A stretch of DNA of 64,000 bases from Dreissena polymorpha (GCF_020536995.1 NC_068359.1:67279726-67343725), one strand, 5' to 3'; counted from the first letter of the stretch, positions 46,437-58,530 are shown. The notes: generated by a model from the letters alone, not told the origin. Translations and numbers: made by a program.

Positions 46437-49400
46437 GTAAGAGATTTAGCACTGCTTCTTCGGCATCCTCGGGTATGCAGGTTACGTTAAATAATAGCAA
46501 ACATAAAAGATGTTAAAAATGACTTAACTGAGATAAACTAAAAAAGAGTAATATTACAGAGATGGCGTTGGTTATACAATTTAATTGACACAACGTAAAG
46601 GTTATACAGCCTTCTAATCAGACGAAGTTTAAGTTTAATACTGTGAACATACAAGGTTGAGAGGCATGGTTCCGCATCAGCGATTTAGCTGTGCTGTATG
46701 ATTTGGCCTATGTATAAACATACATACAGTATTGTGTTGTGCCAATGCACACGTTAAACTGATGGTTTTAAAACTGTATTTTTCAAAAGAAATTTCAAGA
46801 ATTTTAAGCACAAAGATTACGGGCATAATCGAAATAGAGCCCAATGCGTATCTTTTTTGTTTTGTTTATTACTGTCTGCTAGTTATTCGTTCACAAGCAT
46901 TAAATAGCGCTAAATGAGCTAGGTCACAGGTTCTACATGTTACGCCGTTCATTTATAAGCCTGGTTCGGGGAAAACTAGGTTTAATGCAGACTGCGTAAA
47001 GTGTCATTGCAGATAAGCCTGTGCAGTCCAGACAAGCTAATCAAGGACGACACAAAATTTTCGTTTAGAAGAGACTTCATTTAAACGAAAAATTCCGTAA
47101 ATGCAGAAAGTGTGGTCCGCAAAGGCTTATCTCGGACGACACTACGCAATTGCATTAAGCCCAGTTTTCCAAAAACGAGGCTCAAATATCATCACTGAAT
47201 TAGTGGCTTCACTTCAGTCATTGCAGGGTTGTAAAGTAGGTCGTGTTTATACAAAGTTAACTTAAAATTCACTTTTTTGCGGGAAATGTCATGTACAGAT
47301 GGTACATTTAATACTTGAGTTCCTTACATTTAATACTTGAGTTCCTTAAATCTTCATAATACAATTTCTTTATTTCAATAAACGTCATATGTACCGTACA
47401 GAACTGTTTTGTCACGACGCGGTGCCATGCATCAACGCAAACGAGCAAGATCTACGAGAAACGTCACTACCGAATGCATGTGCACACCGTGAAAACGTTT
47501 CCTCGAGATGGCTAAACAGTCGATGCCGGTGCGAACCTTTTATTCTAAAATGGTTGGATTTTGGACCACGGAACTAGGGGACGGGATCAACGACATCGTT
47601 CATATTTGGGAATATGGTAAAATAAACCATGCACACGTACGTATATAATCGTTATTAAGTACAAAAGTAGTGGTATGCAGCGCCATGTGTCCACACTTTT
47701 TAAACTGCTTGTGTTTGTAATTACAAACTTGTGCACTGTAACGTAGGAATGTGTGATTTGTTACAAGATTGTTTAAATGAAAAGCAGTTTCAAAACGGCG
47801 ATCTATTCATATGAGTGTCGCCCAAAGTTTAATGTCCGTGTCTGGTCGTTTGTGATGAAAGAAAATGCATTTTCACATGTATATGTGACAGATATCGTCC
47901 ATTAATTCCAATTAACAACACTATACAATACAAGCATTTAATAAGCTATTGAACTAAGCAGAGGATACGTGAATTATCACCGCGCTGTCTGGTTCTAGGA
48001 AGCCTGGATGAACGGCGTCGCGTGCGCCAGGCCCTGGCGACCGACCGGCGTTGGCAGGACGACTTTATCGCCCACATCATGCCAATGTGTCTCATGCAGA
48101 GGAACAACGCCCTTCAATGCTTGCCAGGCACAGACGTCGTCTATCCGGAACCAGATTCGGGTATAAGTTCTCATGTGCGTTAAGTGTCGTCCATGTGCGG
48201 ACTGCAAGGCTAATTTGGGACGACACTTTACGCAAAAGCAATCATTCTTATAAAATCTGGGACGACACTTAACTCACTGCCAGTCATCCTTAATCATGTA
48301 ATGTTCCAGGCTATTCTACTACTTTTCACTGCCGAACTGCAACACTCTTAATTATGAAAAAAATACATAATGGAAATGGGTGGTACCGATGAGATGAGGG
48401 ACGGTTAACAATTAAAACAGTATCATGTTCTTGTATGTAGCTAGTAGCAGAAAGTGTGCAGACATACTTTCTGAGGCAGTGCATCTTGGAATTGGATATC
48501 ATCATCTTAACCCTTTGCATGCTGGGAAATTTGTCGTCTGCTAAAATGTCGTCTGCAGAATTTCTAAAATTAGCATTTTCTTCGATTTTTTTCAAAGAAT
48601 ACTATCAGAATAGCAAACAGTTTGGATCCTGATGAGACGCCACGTTCTGTGGCGTCTCATCTGGATCCAAACTGTTTGCAAAGGCCTTTAAAATTCGGTT
48701 CCCGCACTGAAAGGGTTAAAAATAGGGACATAACATTCCCATTATATACAATACAAGAAACTTTGATACCGGATGTTAGAATTTGTTCAATTGTATACTA
48801 CATGAAATGTTCGTGACTATTTGTATGATGATACTATCCATTTCATACAATTATAATATGCTTTTATAAAAAGTCGAAGCATGTTTATGAACCGAAGTTC
48901 ATGCATACAATGTGTACCGTATTCATGCGTGTATTTTATAGGGTCATATGAGCTGCAGGAAGTTAAATACAACCAGAACCTGGCCAAGGCTGCAGACTGT
49001 GTGAAGGGAATCAGCCGACCTGCGGCACAGTTGCTTGCATGCTGGAGTAATGTGCTCTCAAGGCAGAACCATGGTATGTCTGCACTAAATATAATATGTA
49101 CTGGATATGAAAAGTTGTTCAAAATTGTAATAGCCAGCTTAATTAACAAGCTGTTCTTTTATCACATAAATATACCAGTTATAACAAGGAACATATATTT
49201 AAATTAATCGTAACAGCTACATTGGTATTATTGTGAATGACATGTAGATATGCTAATACTAAAGTTCCATAGAAAATACATATAGAGTTTTGAAAAACTT
49301 GTACAAACAAGATTTTTGTCACAGACAAAACAGCAGTCCTTTATGTTGGAATAAGAACAGTAACATTCACTTGGTTTAAGTACTCCATGGCAGGATGCAG

Positions 49401-52400
49401 AATATAGTTTTCAATCATTTCTGTAACCATAACATCCAAATTTTGTTCTGAAAAAAAAAAACAACAAACTAAGATAACATTTGTATTCCGCATATGGTAA
49501 TCTTTCCACATACAGAGTTTCATCAACTTAGCTTAAGTACTTTTTGAGTTTTTACAGGGTTCAGATTTTTCAGACAAACATGGGCAAAAAATAGCTTCAA
49601 TTTTCACCTTATAACCATCTATCCACTGACACTGACTTCCATCATACCAACTCAAGTACATTTTAGGTATTGCAGGATCCAGATTCTTTTTTTATGTCCC
49701 CCACTATAGTAGTGGGGGACATATTGTTTTTGCCGTGTCCCCCACTATAGTAGTGGGGGACATATTGTTTTTGCCCTATCTGTTGGTTGGTTGGTTGGTC
49801 TGTAACGGTTGGTTGGTCTGTTTGCGCCAACTTTAACATTTTGCAATAACTTTTGCTATATTGAATATAGCAACTTGATATTTGGCATGCATGTGTATCT
49901 CATGGAGCTGCACATTTTGAGAGGTGAAAGGTGAAGTTCAAGGTCATCCTTTAAGGTCAGAGGTCAAATATATTTGGCCAAAATCGCTCATTTTATGAAT
50001 ACTTTTGCAATATTGAAGATAGCAACTTGATATTTGGCATGCATGTGTATCTCGTGGAGCTGCACATATTGAGTGGTGAAAGGTCATGGTCAAGGTCATC
50101 CTTCAAGGTGAGAGGTCAAATATATGTGGCCCAAATCGCTTATTTTATGAATACTTTTGCAATATTGAAGATAGCAACTTGATATTTGGCATGCATGTGT
50201 ATCTCATGGAGCTGCACATTTTGAGTGGTGAAAGGTTAAGGTAAAGGTCATCCTTCAAGGTCAGTGGTCAAATATATGTGGCCCAAACGCTTATTTTATG
50301 AATACTTTTGCAATATTGAAGATAGCAACTTGATATTTGGTATGCATGTGTATCTCATGGAGCTGCACATTTTGAGTGGTGAAAGGTCAAGGTCATCCTT
50401 CAAGGTCAAATATATGTGGCCCAAATCGCTTATTTTATGAATACTTTTGCAATATTGAAGATAGCAACTTGATATTTGGCATGCATGTGTATCTCATGGA
50501 GCTGCACATTTTGAGTGGTGAAAGGTCAAGGTCATCCTTCAAGGTCAAACGTCATATAGGGGGACATTGTGTTTCACAAACACATCTTGTTTCCAATTTA
50601 TTATGTAACCATAGCTGCAACAATTTTTGTCTGACGAAAAACTGAAATATTGTGCATTTTACCAATATGGCCCTATTTCAACATACTGCGTTTCATCAAT
50701 GTCACTTTTTGAGTAATTAAGATTCAAACAAACTGACCCGGGGTACACCAAAGTCCCCACATGTTACACAAGCAGAGTACTAAAATGTCAGTAGTTAAGG
50801 CAATCTCTAAAAATGTTACACCACAAATACTTATATATTTTGTCATATTTACTTGTTCAGCTTGTATTTAAGTTCAGAAAATATGTGTTGAATACGTTCA
50901 CTTTTATGAATTGTCAACTGAGATATACAGAACATTCTATGACCAAACACAAAATCTTTGTTTGATACAAGCAAAGAAAGCAATAATATTTAAGCGTAGA
51001 AATTCTCGAAAAGTTGTTCACAGAAGTTTTGAGATGCGCAACACACCAAATTTGGCACAAGATTTTTCGGAATAAAAATAAATAAGCTGTTTAAAAATAC
51101 AGGGGTTGATTTTAACTACCGGTTTAGACAATTTATCGGAATATAGGAATCAAAACAGCAAGTATTTGGCTGTTAAGTTTTGAGCAACTCTACCCTGAAC
51201 TATTAACACCAATCTTTTTGTTTGTTTGTATATTTAATATTTTCCCATTTTTATTAATTATTCTGTCATCCTCCCTTTATTCAGTAAATACCGGTACTTA
51301 CTTTTAAGTTTTCTAAATAAGCTGGTTTACCACTTATGTATAGGTTACTGGCAATAGCCTTACTTGAACAAGAGGCAGATACAATTTACTTCATAAGCAA
51401 TGTCTACATATCATTCTCAGATTTGTAGTCCAGGCTCTTCCAACTTACCTTGCTAGCAAAGTCTAAATTTGTGAAGCAGAATAATAATAAAATAAATGCT
51501 TTGTCCGAAGCCATGGTGAAATGTACTCTCAAATTTGATCTCAACAAGAGACGTGTTAGTCAGAAACACAATGCCCCCTATTGCACCGCTTTGAATATAT
51601 TTTTTTTTTGACCTTTGACCTTGAAGAATGACCTTGACCTTGAACTTCCACCACTCAAAATGTGCAGCTTCATGAGAACGCCGCTTTGAAATTTTTTATG
51701 CTCCCCCAAAAATTGTTTGGGGGGGGGGGGAGCATATAGTCGCCGCTTCGTCTGTCCGTCCGTCTGTGTGTCCGTCCGTCTGTGCACAATTTTTCTCAGC
51801 AACTAATGACCGGAATTCAATTAAACTTTATGGGAAGCTTCACTACCAAGAGGAGATGTGCATATTATCAGGCGGTTCTGGTCGGATGATTTTTCACAGA
51901 GTTATACCCTTTTGAAATTTTCCATTAACTGTACATGTTGTGCAATTCTTGTCTGGGCTATTTCTCAGCAACTAATGACCGGAATTCAATTAAACTTTAT
52001 GGGAAGCTTCACTACCAAGAGATGTGCATATTATCAGCGGGTTCTGGTCGGATGATTTTTCACAGAGTTATGGCCCTTTGAAATTTTCCATTAACTGTAC
52101 ATATAGTGCAATTCTTGTCCGCGCTATTTCTCAGCAACTAATGAACGGAATTCAATTAAACTTTATGAGAAGCTTCACTTCCAAGTGGAGATGTGCATAT
52201 TATCAGCCGGTTCTGGTCGGATGATTTTTCACAGAGTTATGGCCCTTTGAAATTTTCCATTTTTTGGGGGGAGCATATAGTCGCCGCTTCGTCTGTCCGT
52301 TCGTCCGTGCACAATTTTTGACCGGGCTATTTCTCAGCAACTAATGACCGGAATTCAATTAAACTTATGGGAAGCTTCACTACCAAAAGGAGATGTGCAT

Positions 52401-54038
52401 ATTATCAGCCGGTTCTGGTTAGAAGATTTTTCACAAAGTTATGGCCCTTTGAAATTTTCCATTAACTGTACATATAGTGCAATTATTGTCCGGGCTATTT
52501 CTCAGCAACTAATGACCGGAATTCAATTAAACTTTATGGGAAGCTTCACTACCAAGTGGAGATGTGCATATTATCAGACGGTTCTGGTCGGATGATTTTT
52601 CACAGAGTTATGGCCCTTTAAAATTTTCCATTGTACATATAGTGCAATTCTTGTCTGAGTTATTTCTCAGCAACTTATAACAGGAATTCAATGAAACTTT
52701 ATGGGAAGCTTCACTACCAACAGGAGATGAGCATACCAGCCGGTTATGTTCGGATGATTTTTCACAGAGTTATGGCCTTTGAAATTTTCTATAAACTGAA
52801 CATATAGTGCAATTCTTGTCCGGGCTTTTTCTCCCCAACTTCTGACTGGACTTCAATGAAGCTTTATGGGAAGCTTAACTACCTTGAGGAGATGCACATG
52901 TTATTAGTGGGGTCTGGTTAGATGATTTATTTAGAGAGTTATGGCCCTTTGAAATTTTTTTAGTTGCTTAACCATCCATCGTATTATTTTGCCCAAAGTT
53001 ATGCCCCTCAAGACGTTTCCTTTTATCTAAATATATAGTGCAATATTGTGACAAAAAAACAACTTTGGGGAGCATCACCCGTCTCCGACGGTTTCTTGTG
53101 TTTTTTTTACCTTCAAGGATGACCTTGACCTTGAACTTCCATCACTCAAAATGTGCAGCTTCATGATAACGCCGCTTTGATTTTTTTTTACCTTGACCTT
53201 GAACTTCCACCGCTCAAAATGTGCAGCTTTACGAGATACACATGCATGCCAAATATCAAGTTGCTATCTTCAATATTGAAAAAGTTATGGCCAATGTTAA
53301 AGTTTTCGGACGGACAGACGCCATATATTTGACATTTGACCGTGAAGGATGACTTTGACCTTCACCTTTCACCACTCAAAATGTTCAGCTCCTTGAGATA
53401 CACATGCATGCCAAATATAAAGTTGCTATCTTCAATAGTGAAAACGTTATGGCCAATGTTAAATTTTTGGACGGACGGACAGATGCCATATATTAGACAT
53501 TTGACCTTAAAGAATGACCTTCACCTTTCACCACTCAAAATGTGCAGCTCCGTGAGATGCACATGCATGCCAAATATCAAGTTGCTATCTTCAATATTGA
53601 AAAAGTTATGGCCATTTAAGTTTTCGGACAGACGGACAGACTGACATACTGACAGACAGTTCAACTGCTATATGCCACCCTACCGGGGGCATAATAAAAA
53701 GTCAATTGCAGGGTAGGAATGTTTAAACTGTGCTATCTTGTTTAAAAGGATTGTTGCTCTGGCACCACAAAGAGTTGGACAATATATTGGACACACAATC
53801 GCCTGTTAAAGGTAAACATTTTAATATTGCAGTAATATTTAGTCTTGTATGGTTCATTACTTTTATACTCTAAATACAGAATTCATATCACTAGTGCATT
53901 AATTGTTGACACAGGGAAATATTGCTGCTATGTAATTGTGCATGCGAACACAAATGTTTTTGTTTTTTTTCCTTTTCAGAGATAGAAATTAAAAAGAGAA
54001 AACGCTTAACTCCACAGTCCTTCTCAGTAATGCGGTAA
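46419..54038 (+). CDS. NIPSNAP-family protein, six coding exons
   Basis: Exons: 46419-46436, 47402-47616, 47999-48160, 48942-49073, 53749-53811, 53980-54038. All junctions are GT-AG, and exons 3-6 join in phase 1 without conflict. Recognisable NIPSNAP stretches are KMVGFWTTELGDGINDIVHI with WEY, RVRQALATDRRWQDDFIAHI, GSYEL and LLLWHHKELDNILD. They are collinear with vertebrate NIPSNAP3 as I recall it. Length is about 215 residues (human NIPSNAP3A, as recalled: 247). The Lys/Arg/Ser/Thr-rich start (MFTKVRNCFVTTRCHASTQT) fits a mitochondrial leader. NIPSNAP proteins are mitochondrial matrix-associated and linked to mitophagy signalling; the molecular activity is not settled. Odd points are a one-base frame discrepancy in exon 2 and an intron 4 almost filled by mobile elements. 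Confidence 0.85.
46959..47181. mobile_element. ~223-bp MITE in NIPSNAP intron 1
   Basis: Inverted ends (GCCTGGTTCGGGGAAAACTA and, inward from the right, GCCTCGTTTTTGGAAAACTG). Internal GGACGACAC motifs recur in relics at 48171-48239 and 56965-57150. Confidence 0.75.
47402..47616 (+). CDS. NIPSNAP-like gene: exon 2, with a one-base frame discrepancy
   Basis: After acceptor CCGTACAG, one frame gives TSKIYEKRHYRMHVHTVKTF (compare KxYELRTYxxxP in the family). The homology then continues in the next frame as LEMAKQSMPVRTFYSKMVGF. The exon is 215 bp, while phase 0 in and phase 1 out needs 214 or 217. The extra base lies in GTTTCCTCGAG near 47500. It could be an assembly error, a polymorphism or an inactivating mutation. 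Confidence 0.75.
47999..48160 (+). CDS. NIPSNAP-like gene: exon 3
   Basis: 162 bp, acceptor GGTTCTAG, donor GTATAAGT. It encodes SLDERRRVRQALATDRRWQD with DFIAHIMPM, the most family-like block. Confidence 0.85.
48171..48239. repeat. inverted-repeat relic in NIPSNAP intron 3
   Basis: TGCGTTAAGTGTCGTCC and its inverse GGGACGACACTTTACGCA, about 35 nt apart. Probably part of the MITE family at 46959-47181. Confidence 0.6.
48507..48719. mobile_element. TTAA-flanked hairpin MITE, variant subfamily (213 bp)
   Basis: Ends TTAACCCTTTGCATGC and AAAGGGTTAA. The central hairpin keeps CCTGATGAGACGCC but has different, still complementary, outer stem sequence (AGTTTGGATCC on one side, GGATCCAAACT on the other). 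It lies in NIPSNAP intron 3. Confidence 0.88.
48942..49073 (+). CDS. NIPSNAP-like gene: exon 4
   Basis: 132 bp, acceptor TATTTTATAG, donor GTATGT. It encodes the start of the second NIPSNAP repeat (GSYELQEVKYNQN...). The phase matches both neighbours. Confidence 0.8.
49692..50592 (+). mobile_element. hairpin-headed tandem-core element, family B, copy 1
   Basis: The head is TATGTCCCCCACTATAGTAG with perfect inversion (CCCCCACTATAGTAGTGGGGG overall). It is present as two tandem 42-bp copies, then GTTGGTTGGTTGG. Five ~150-bp repeats follow, each with GCATGCATGTGTATCTCATG and AGGTCAAGGTCATCC. The tail is GGGGGACATTGTGTTTCAC. In NIPSNAP intron 4. Confidence 0.85.
50593..51540. other. NIPSNAP intron 4, no other feature seen
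   Basis: AT-rich with no recognised repeat. Confidence 0.5.
51543..53698 (-). mobile_element. hairpin-headed tandem-core element, family B variant, split by a family C element
   Basis: Minus strand: the head near 53698 reads TTATTATGCCCCCGGTAGGG, followed by GTCTGTC repeats. The core repeats match family B (TGCATGTGTATCTC, AGGTCA). The tail near 51543 is GGGGGCATTGTGTTTC. The core is interrupted at 51695-53100; the same core block (TGTGCAGCTTCATGAKAACG) stands on both sides. Confidence 0.8.
51695..53100 (+). mobile_element. hairpin-headed tandem-core element, family C, nested
   Basis: The head is TTTATGCTCCCCCAAAAATT with a long G-run complement, then CGTCTGTCCGTCCGTC. Repeats of about 166 bp follow (CTCAGCAACTAATGACCGGA...). 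A second head-like sequence (GGGGGGAGCATATAGTCGCC) occurs at about 52265, so this may be two elements in tandem. The tail is GGGGAGCATCACCCGTCTCC. Confidence 0.82.
53749..53811 (+). CDS. NIPSNAP-like gene: exon 5
   Basis: 63 bp, acceptor TTTAAAAG, donor GTAAAC. It encodes GLLLWHHKELDNILDTQSPV, matching the family's VLLWxHxSxD region. Confidence 0.85.
53980..54038 (+). CDS. NIPSNAP-like gene: last exon
   Basis: A strong pyrimidine tract and CAG acceptor, then EIEIKKRKRLTPQSFSVMR and TAA (54036-54038). The basic TPQSFSVMR end resembles the hydrophilic C-termini of the family (TSFSPLK in NIPSNAP3A). Confidence 0.8.
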
Positions 54039-54147
54039 TCTATAATTATGTACAAACACCAGGAGTAGCAGTCAGTGCAGGGCACTAATAACATCCTATG
54101 ATCAGAGAAATAACTCAATACCATTGCGTGGAAGTTTCTTGTCACTG

Positions 54148-54153
54148 AATAAA
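54148..54153 (+). other. polyadenylation signal AATAAA
   Basis: 110 bp after the NIPSNAP-like stop codon, just before the tail of a family A element. Confidence 0.65.
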
Positions 54154-54173
54154 ACACTTAATGAAAATATAAA

Positions 54174-55314
54174 TAAAACATGCATGCCCCCCATATGGGC
54201 TCTCCATTGTAGTGACAGCCATTGTGTGAATATGTTTTTTGTCACTGTGACCTTGACCTTTGACCTAGTGACCTGAAAATCAATAGGGGTCATTTGCGAG
54301 TCATGATAAATCTACCTATCAAGTTTCATGATCCTAGGAATAAGCGTTCTTCAGTTATCATCCGGAAACCATTCTAATATTTCGGGTCACCGTGAACTTG
54401 ACCTTTGACCTAGTGACCTCAAAATCGATAGGGGTCATCTGCGAGTCATGATCAATGTACCTATGAAGTTTCATGATCCTAGGCATAAGCGTTCTTGAGT
54501 TATCATCCGGAAACCATTTTACTATTTTGGGTCACCATGACCTTGACCTTTGTCCTAGTGACCTCAAAAGTCATAGGGGTCATCTGCGAGTCATGATCAA
54601 TGTACCTATGAAGTTTCATGATCGTAGCCATTAGCGTTCTTGAGTTATCATCCGGAAACCATTTTACTATTTCAGGTCACCGTGACCTTGACCTTTGATA
54701 TAATGACCTGAAAATCAATAGGGGTCAACTGCGAGTCATGATCAATCTACCTATCAAGTTTCATGATCCTAGGCATAAGCGTTTTTGAGTTATCATCCGG
54801 AAACCATTTTACTATTTCAGGTCACCTTGACCTTTGACCTAGTGACCTGACAATCAATAGGGGTCATCTGCGAGTCATGATCAATGTACCTATGAAGTTT
54901 CATGATCCTAGGCCTAAGCGTTCTTGAGTTATCATCCGGAAACCATTTTACTATTTCGGGTCACCGTGACCTTGACCTTTGACCTAGTGATCTTAAAATC
55001 AAAAGGGGTCATCTGCGAGTCATGATCAATCTACCTATCAAGTTTCATGATCCTAGGCATAAGCGTTTTTGAGTTATCATCCGGAAACCATTTTACTATT
55101 TCAGGTCACCTTGACCTTTGACCTAGTGACCTGACAATCAATAGGGGTCATCTGCGAGTCATGATCAATGTACCTATGAAGTTTCATGATCCTAGGCCCA
55201 AGCGTTCTTGAGTTATCATCCGGAAACCACCTGGTGGACGGACAGACAGACCGACCGACAGACGGACATGTGCAAAGCAATATACCCCCTCTTCTTCGAA
55301 GAGGGGCATAAAAA
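54174..55314 (-). mobile_element. hairpin-headed tandem-core element, family A, copy 2
   Basis: Same head (near 55314) and tail (near 54180) as the copy at 41737-42602, in opposite orientation, with about seven core repeats. Its tail lies about 20 bp after the NIPSNAP-like polyadenylation signal. Confidence 0.85.
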
Positions 55315-55980
55315 TCAATTTCATGTGTCTGTAATTTATATAACCTGTACGTACTGGCTCTCAGAAGGGCATGTTTTAGCGCAATAATGAACAAAAAAAG
55401 GAAGATCTTAAAAATAAGGTATAGATTTATATAAATTTAATGAATACTGTTTATTTATCATATACATGTATTAGGATCGAGAATATGATTGAATTAAATG
55501 TGCTGCTTTTGTCCATATTAAAAAGGGATTTAGAAGTAATGTAATATATAAAAATCTAGTAAATGAAAGGGAAAAAATTTCAGCTTAAGGAGGGGAAAAC
55601 TTTAATATTTTTGAAGTGGAAACCACCTGTATTTGGCGGTTAATCAGTTACCGGTAATCAGAGGGGAGAAAAATCACTCGTATGAGCTTGATATTTTCAA
55701 TTGTTAATTCCAGATAGGCAATAGCCCGTTTGAATCCTCTCTTTTATGTAGATATGTAACATTTGTTTTTGTTTTTTAAGGTTTAACATTCAAATAAAAG
55801 TGTGTATTTTCTATTGAATTGTACTTTTTGTTTTTTATGTATGTGTTTACACTAACCTTTCATTTAAAGAATGAATGCTGACTTCAAAATGCTGGGATTT
55901 TTTTTTAATTTGGTTAATTTTTAAGCATATTAATTTGAAGTGATAAAAAGTACACTTGAGCATATAATGCGCTTAAAAAA
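55315..55980. other. no gene seen
   Basis: AT-rich intergenic DNA. Confidence 0.5.
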
Positions 55981-55984
55981 TTCA

Positions 55985-56700
55985 CTTCCAACACTTCAAA
56001 AAGTGTATCATTTGTAGGACTGAAAATGCACTCAAGTGTATTAATGCGCTTAAAAATTCACTTTTAATATTGTAAGGTGTATTATTTGTATGACCGGGAA
56101 TGCACTCAAGTGTATTAATGCGCTTAAAAAATTCACTTTCAATTTTGTAAGGTGTATTATTTGTATCAGTGGAAATGCACTCAAGTGTATTAATGCGCTT
56201 ACAAAAATTCACTTTGAATACTCAATGAAGTGTTTTATTTGTAAGTCTGGAAATGCACTCAAGTGTATTAATGCGCTTAAAAAATTCACTTTGAATACTC
56301 CATGAAGTGTATTATTTGTATGAGTTAAAATACACTCAAGTGTATTGATGCACTTGAAAGATTACTTAAGTTACTGATAAGTGTATTATTTGTATGACTG
56401 GAAATGCACTCAAGTGTATTAATGCGCTTAAATAATTTGCTTTTAATTCTGTAATGTGTATTATTTGAATGACTGGAAATGCACTCAAGTGTATTAATGC
56501 GCTTTAAAAAAATTACTTTGACCATGAAGTGTATTATTTGTATGTCTTTAAATACACTCAAGTGTATAAATGCACTTAAAAATAAACTTAAGCGCACTTA
56601 TTATCATAATAAACGCACTTAAGTGTATTATTTCGTGGAAAAAAAATACACTTAAATGTATAAACACACTAGTAAAGTGTTTTTTTTAACAGATTAAAAT
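55985..56700. repeat. ~74-bp tandem repeat, about nine copies, rich in TYAAGTG
   Basis: Units follow TGTATTATTTGTATGACTGG, then AAATGCACTCAAGTGTATTA, then ATGCGCTTAAAAAATTCAC. Each carries at least one TCAAGTG. The right edge shows CACTTAAGTG palindromes. Confidence 0.92.
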
Positions 56701-56964
56701 GCACTTGTTAAGCAAAAAATACGGTGCCAATAACATACGCATTAAATGCGCATTTAGTGCACTTTTTCGAGAAGGGATCCCCATAATAATATGAATGTTC
56801 AAATATGTCATATTGTGAGCAATGTAATACAAAATGTGTTAAGCAAATAACGAATATCACTTGCTCTAATATCAAACATCAAAACTTGTGTTTATTGTAT
56901 ACCTAAAGCAAGAAAAAAAAACATTGAAGTTAATATTTGTTATTACAACAAAAATCAGAACAAT

Positions 56965-57150
56965 CATTACCCGTTATTTGAACCTTGCTTAGGGTATTCA
57001 ATGACGACACTTTCTGCCTAAACTGAACTTTTGTTAAGTTAAGATTAAACTTCCTTAAAACGAAAAATACCTTAATAGCGGAAAGTATTTCAACTGATTA
57101 GCCTCTGCGGACTGCATTTAGCCCCGTTTTTCCCAGTGCTACATGTGTAG
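56965..57150. mobile_element. decayed relative of the MITE at 46959-47181
   Basis: Keeps the order GACGACACTTTCTGC, AAACGAAAAAT, CTGCATTTAGCCCCGTTTTT, but the ends are eroded. Confidence 0.4.
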
Positions 57151-57193
57151 ATTTGAATAAACTGGTTGATGGTTCTGATTATTTGTTGTAATC

Positions 57194-57251
57194 TTGGACA
57201 ACACTTCACGTACATGCATTACTTGGACAACACTTCACGTACATGCATTAA
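57194..57251. repeat. ~29-bp direct duplication
   Basis: CTTGGACAACACTTCACGTA plus CATGCATTA occurs twice in tandem. A short inverted match (GTTGTCCAAG) follows. Confidence 0.85.
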
Positions 57252-57514
57252 ATTCATGTTGTCCAAGAGGGAGGCCTGATTGGTATACACCAGGAAACCC
57301 TTTAGCTGATGGGACTGAATATTGACATAATAAAAGATAATATGGGACAAGTCGATATTTCCGGACTTGTGAAAATACTTGTTGGTAAAACAATTGTATC
57401 GACTACACTTTGATGTTATTATTCTCAGAAAATAAAAAAATATTAGTATATTATTGTGTTTTGTATAAAACCAGCTGTCACCTTGGTTCATTGTGCAACT
57501 AATTGTTGAAGACT

Positions 57515-58530
57515 CCACCAGATGACCTTGTTTTTGTCCCCTCCTTACCCGGACATACTTGTATACATGGCCTTGATATGGTCAAAATAAATATTATATT
57601 CTGACCATGTCTAATAAAAAATTTAGTCATAAATATGGCTTCTAGCATGTAATAGTTTTTCTAAGATTTTGTCTGATAACACTATTTTTGGAAACCAATT
57701 TACCCTGATTCGAACTTGACCTTGCAGGGCCCTCATTTGGCCATTTTGGGGGCCCATTCCCCCCTTAAAATAGAATACTTTTTCCCCCTATTTCAGCTAA
57801 AAATCCCCCCCTCAAAAAAAAGAAAGAAAGTTTTTTTCTTTTACTTTTATACCTTAGTTGCCAGCTGGTATTGTGCTATTAACCTTTGATTTTATGTATA
57901 TTTATGTAAATCACATTAAAATATAGCAATTTTAAGTGCTGAATGGTTGGTGAAAAGATCTTCTAAAATTCCCCTTTTTGCCCAAAACGACGCAAAATTT
58001 CCCCCTTTAAGGACCCCGGCCACAATCCCCCAAAGTGTAGCAAGGGCCATTCCTTGATAAATTGTCATAATTAAGGCATGAATGTGGCTAGAATGGTAAC
58101 GTTTTTGTCCAGATTTTAAATGGTAATAAAGTTTATGGACACATATGACCAAGATTCAAACTTTGATAAATGTCAAGTTTTGTCAGGATGAGTATTCATA
58201 CCAAGTTTCATCAAGATTGAACGAAAAATGCATTTTCTGTTTACAAGCTTAAAAGACATTGAACTAGCTAGACATCACATAGACTGATCACACAAGACTT
58301 ACACAATGTACTCCAGAACGTGCCAGACGTTGGAAAAAAACACTTAAGTTTGAACAGGCCATCACATTTACAATCCTTTCATACTATATCCGCTCTTATT
58401 GGCCTGTTCATTGATGGGTAAAATAAGTTGTTTCTACCTACAGATTATCTGGGCTTGTCCTAGTTGTGTAGGTCCATATGACCCCTATAGCTCACCTTGA
58501 AGACTTCATGCTCAGGTGAGCTTACATATA
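57515..58530. mobile_element. family D tandem-core element, degraded copy
   Basis: Carries the core phrases CCAAGTTTCATCAAGATTG and ATGTGGCTWCTAGMATG and ends near a GCTCAGGTGAGCTTA motif. Interrupted by a MITE at 57728-58048. Boundaries are approximate. Confidence 0.5.
57728..58048. mobile_element. C/G-run MITE nested in a family D element
   Basis: Inverted ends (CAGGGCCCTCATTTGGCC and, inward from the right, GGCCCTTGCTACACTTTGGG) enclose CCCCC and GGGGG runs. The flanking CCTTG repeats on both sides, and the surrounding sequence is continuous once the piece is removed. Confidence 0.55.

Noticed and set aside
46235-46516. A 93-codon frame whose end (RHVYQGQGKRFSTASSASSG) looks like a mitochondrial leader for the NIPSNAP-like gene
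   Set aside because: Its donor would leave in phase 1 and does not join exon 2 in the family frame. The short ATG exon at 46419 joins in phase. Transcripts could overturn this.
47389-47577. A 62-codon ATG frame over NIPSNAP exon 2
   Set aside because: A shadow frame; the family homology lies in the other two frames.
49692-50592. Tandem direct repeats with spacers as a CRISPR array
   Set aside because: Repeats of ~150 bp without unique spacers, in animal DNA, belong to a mobile element core.
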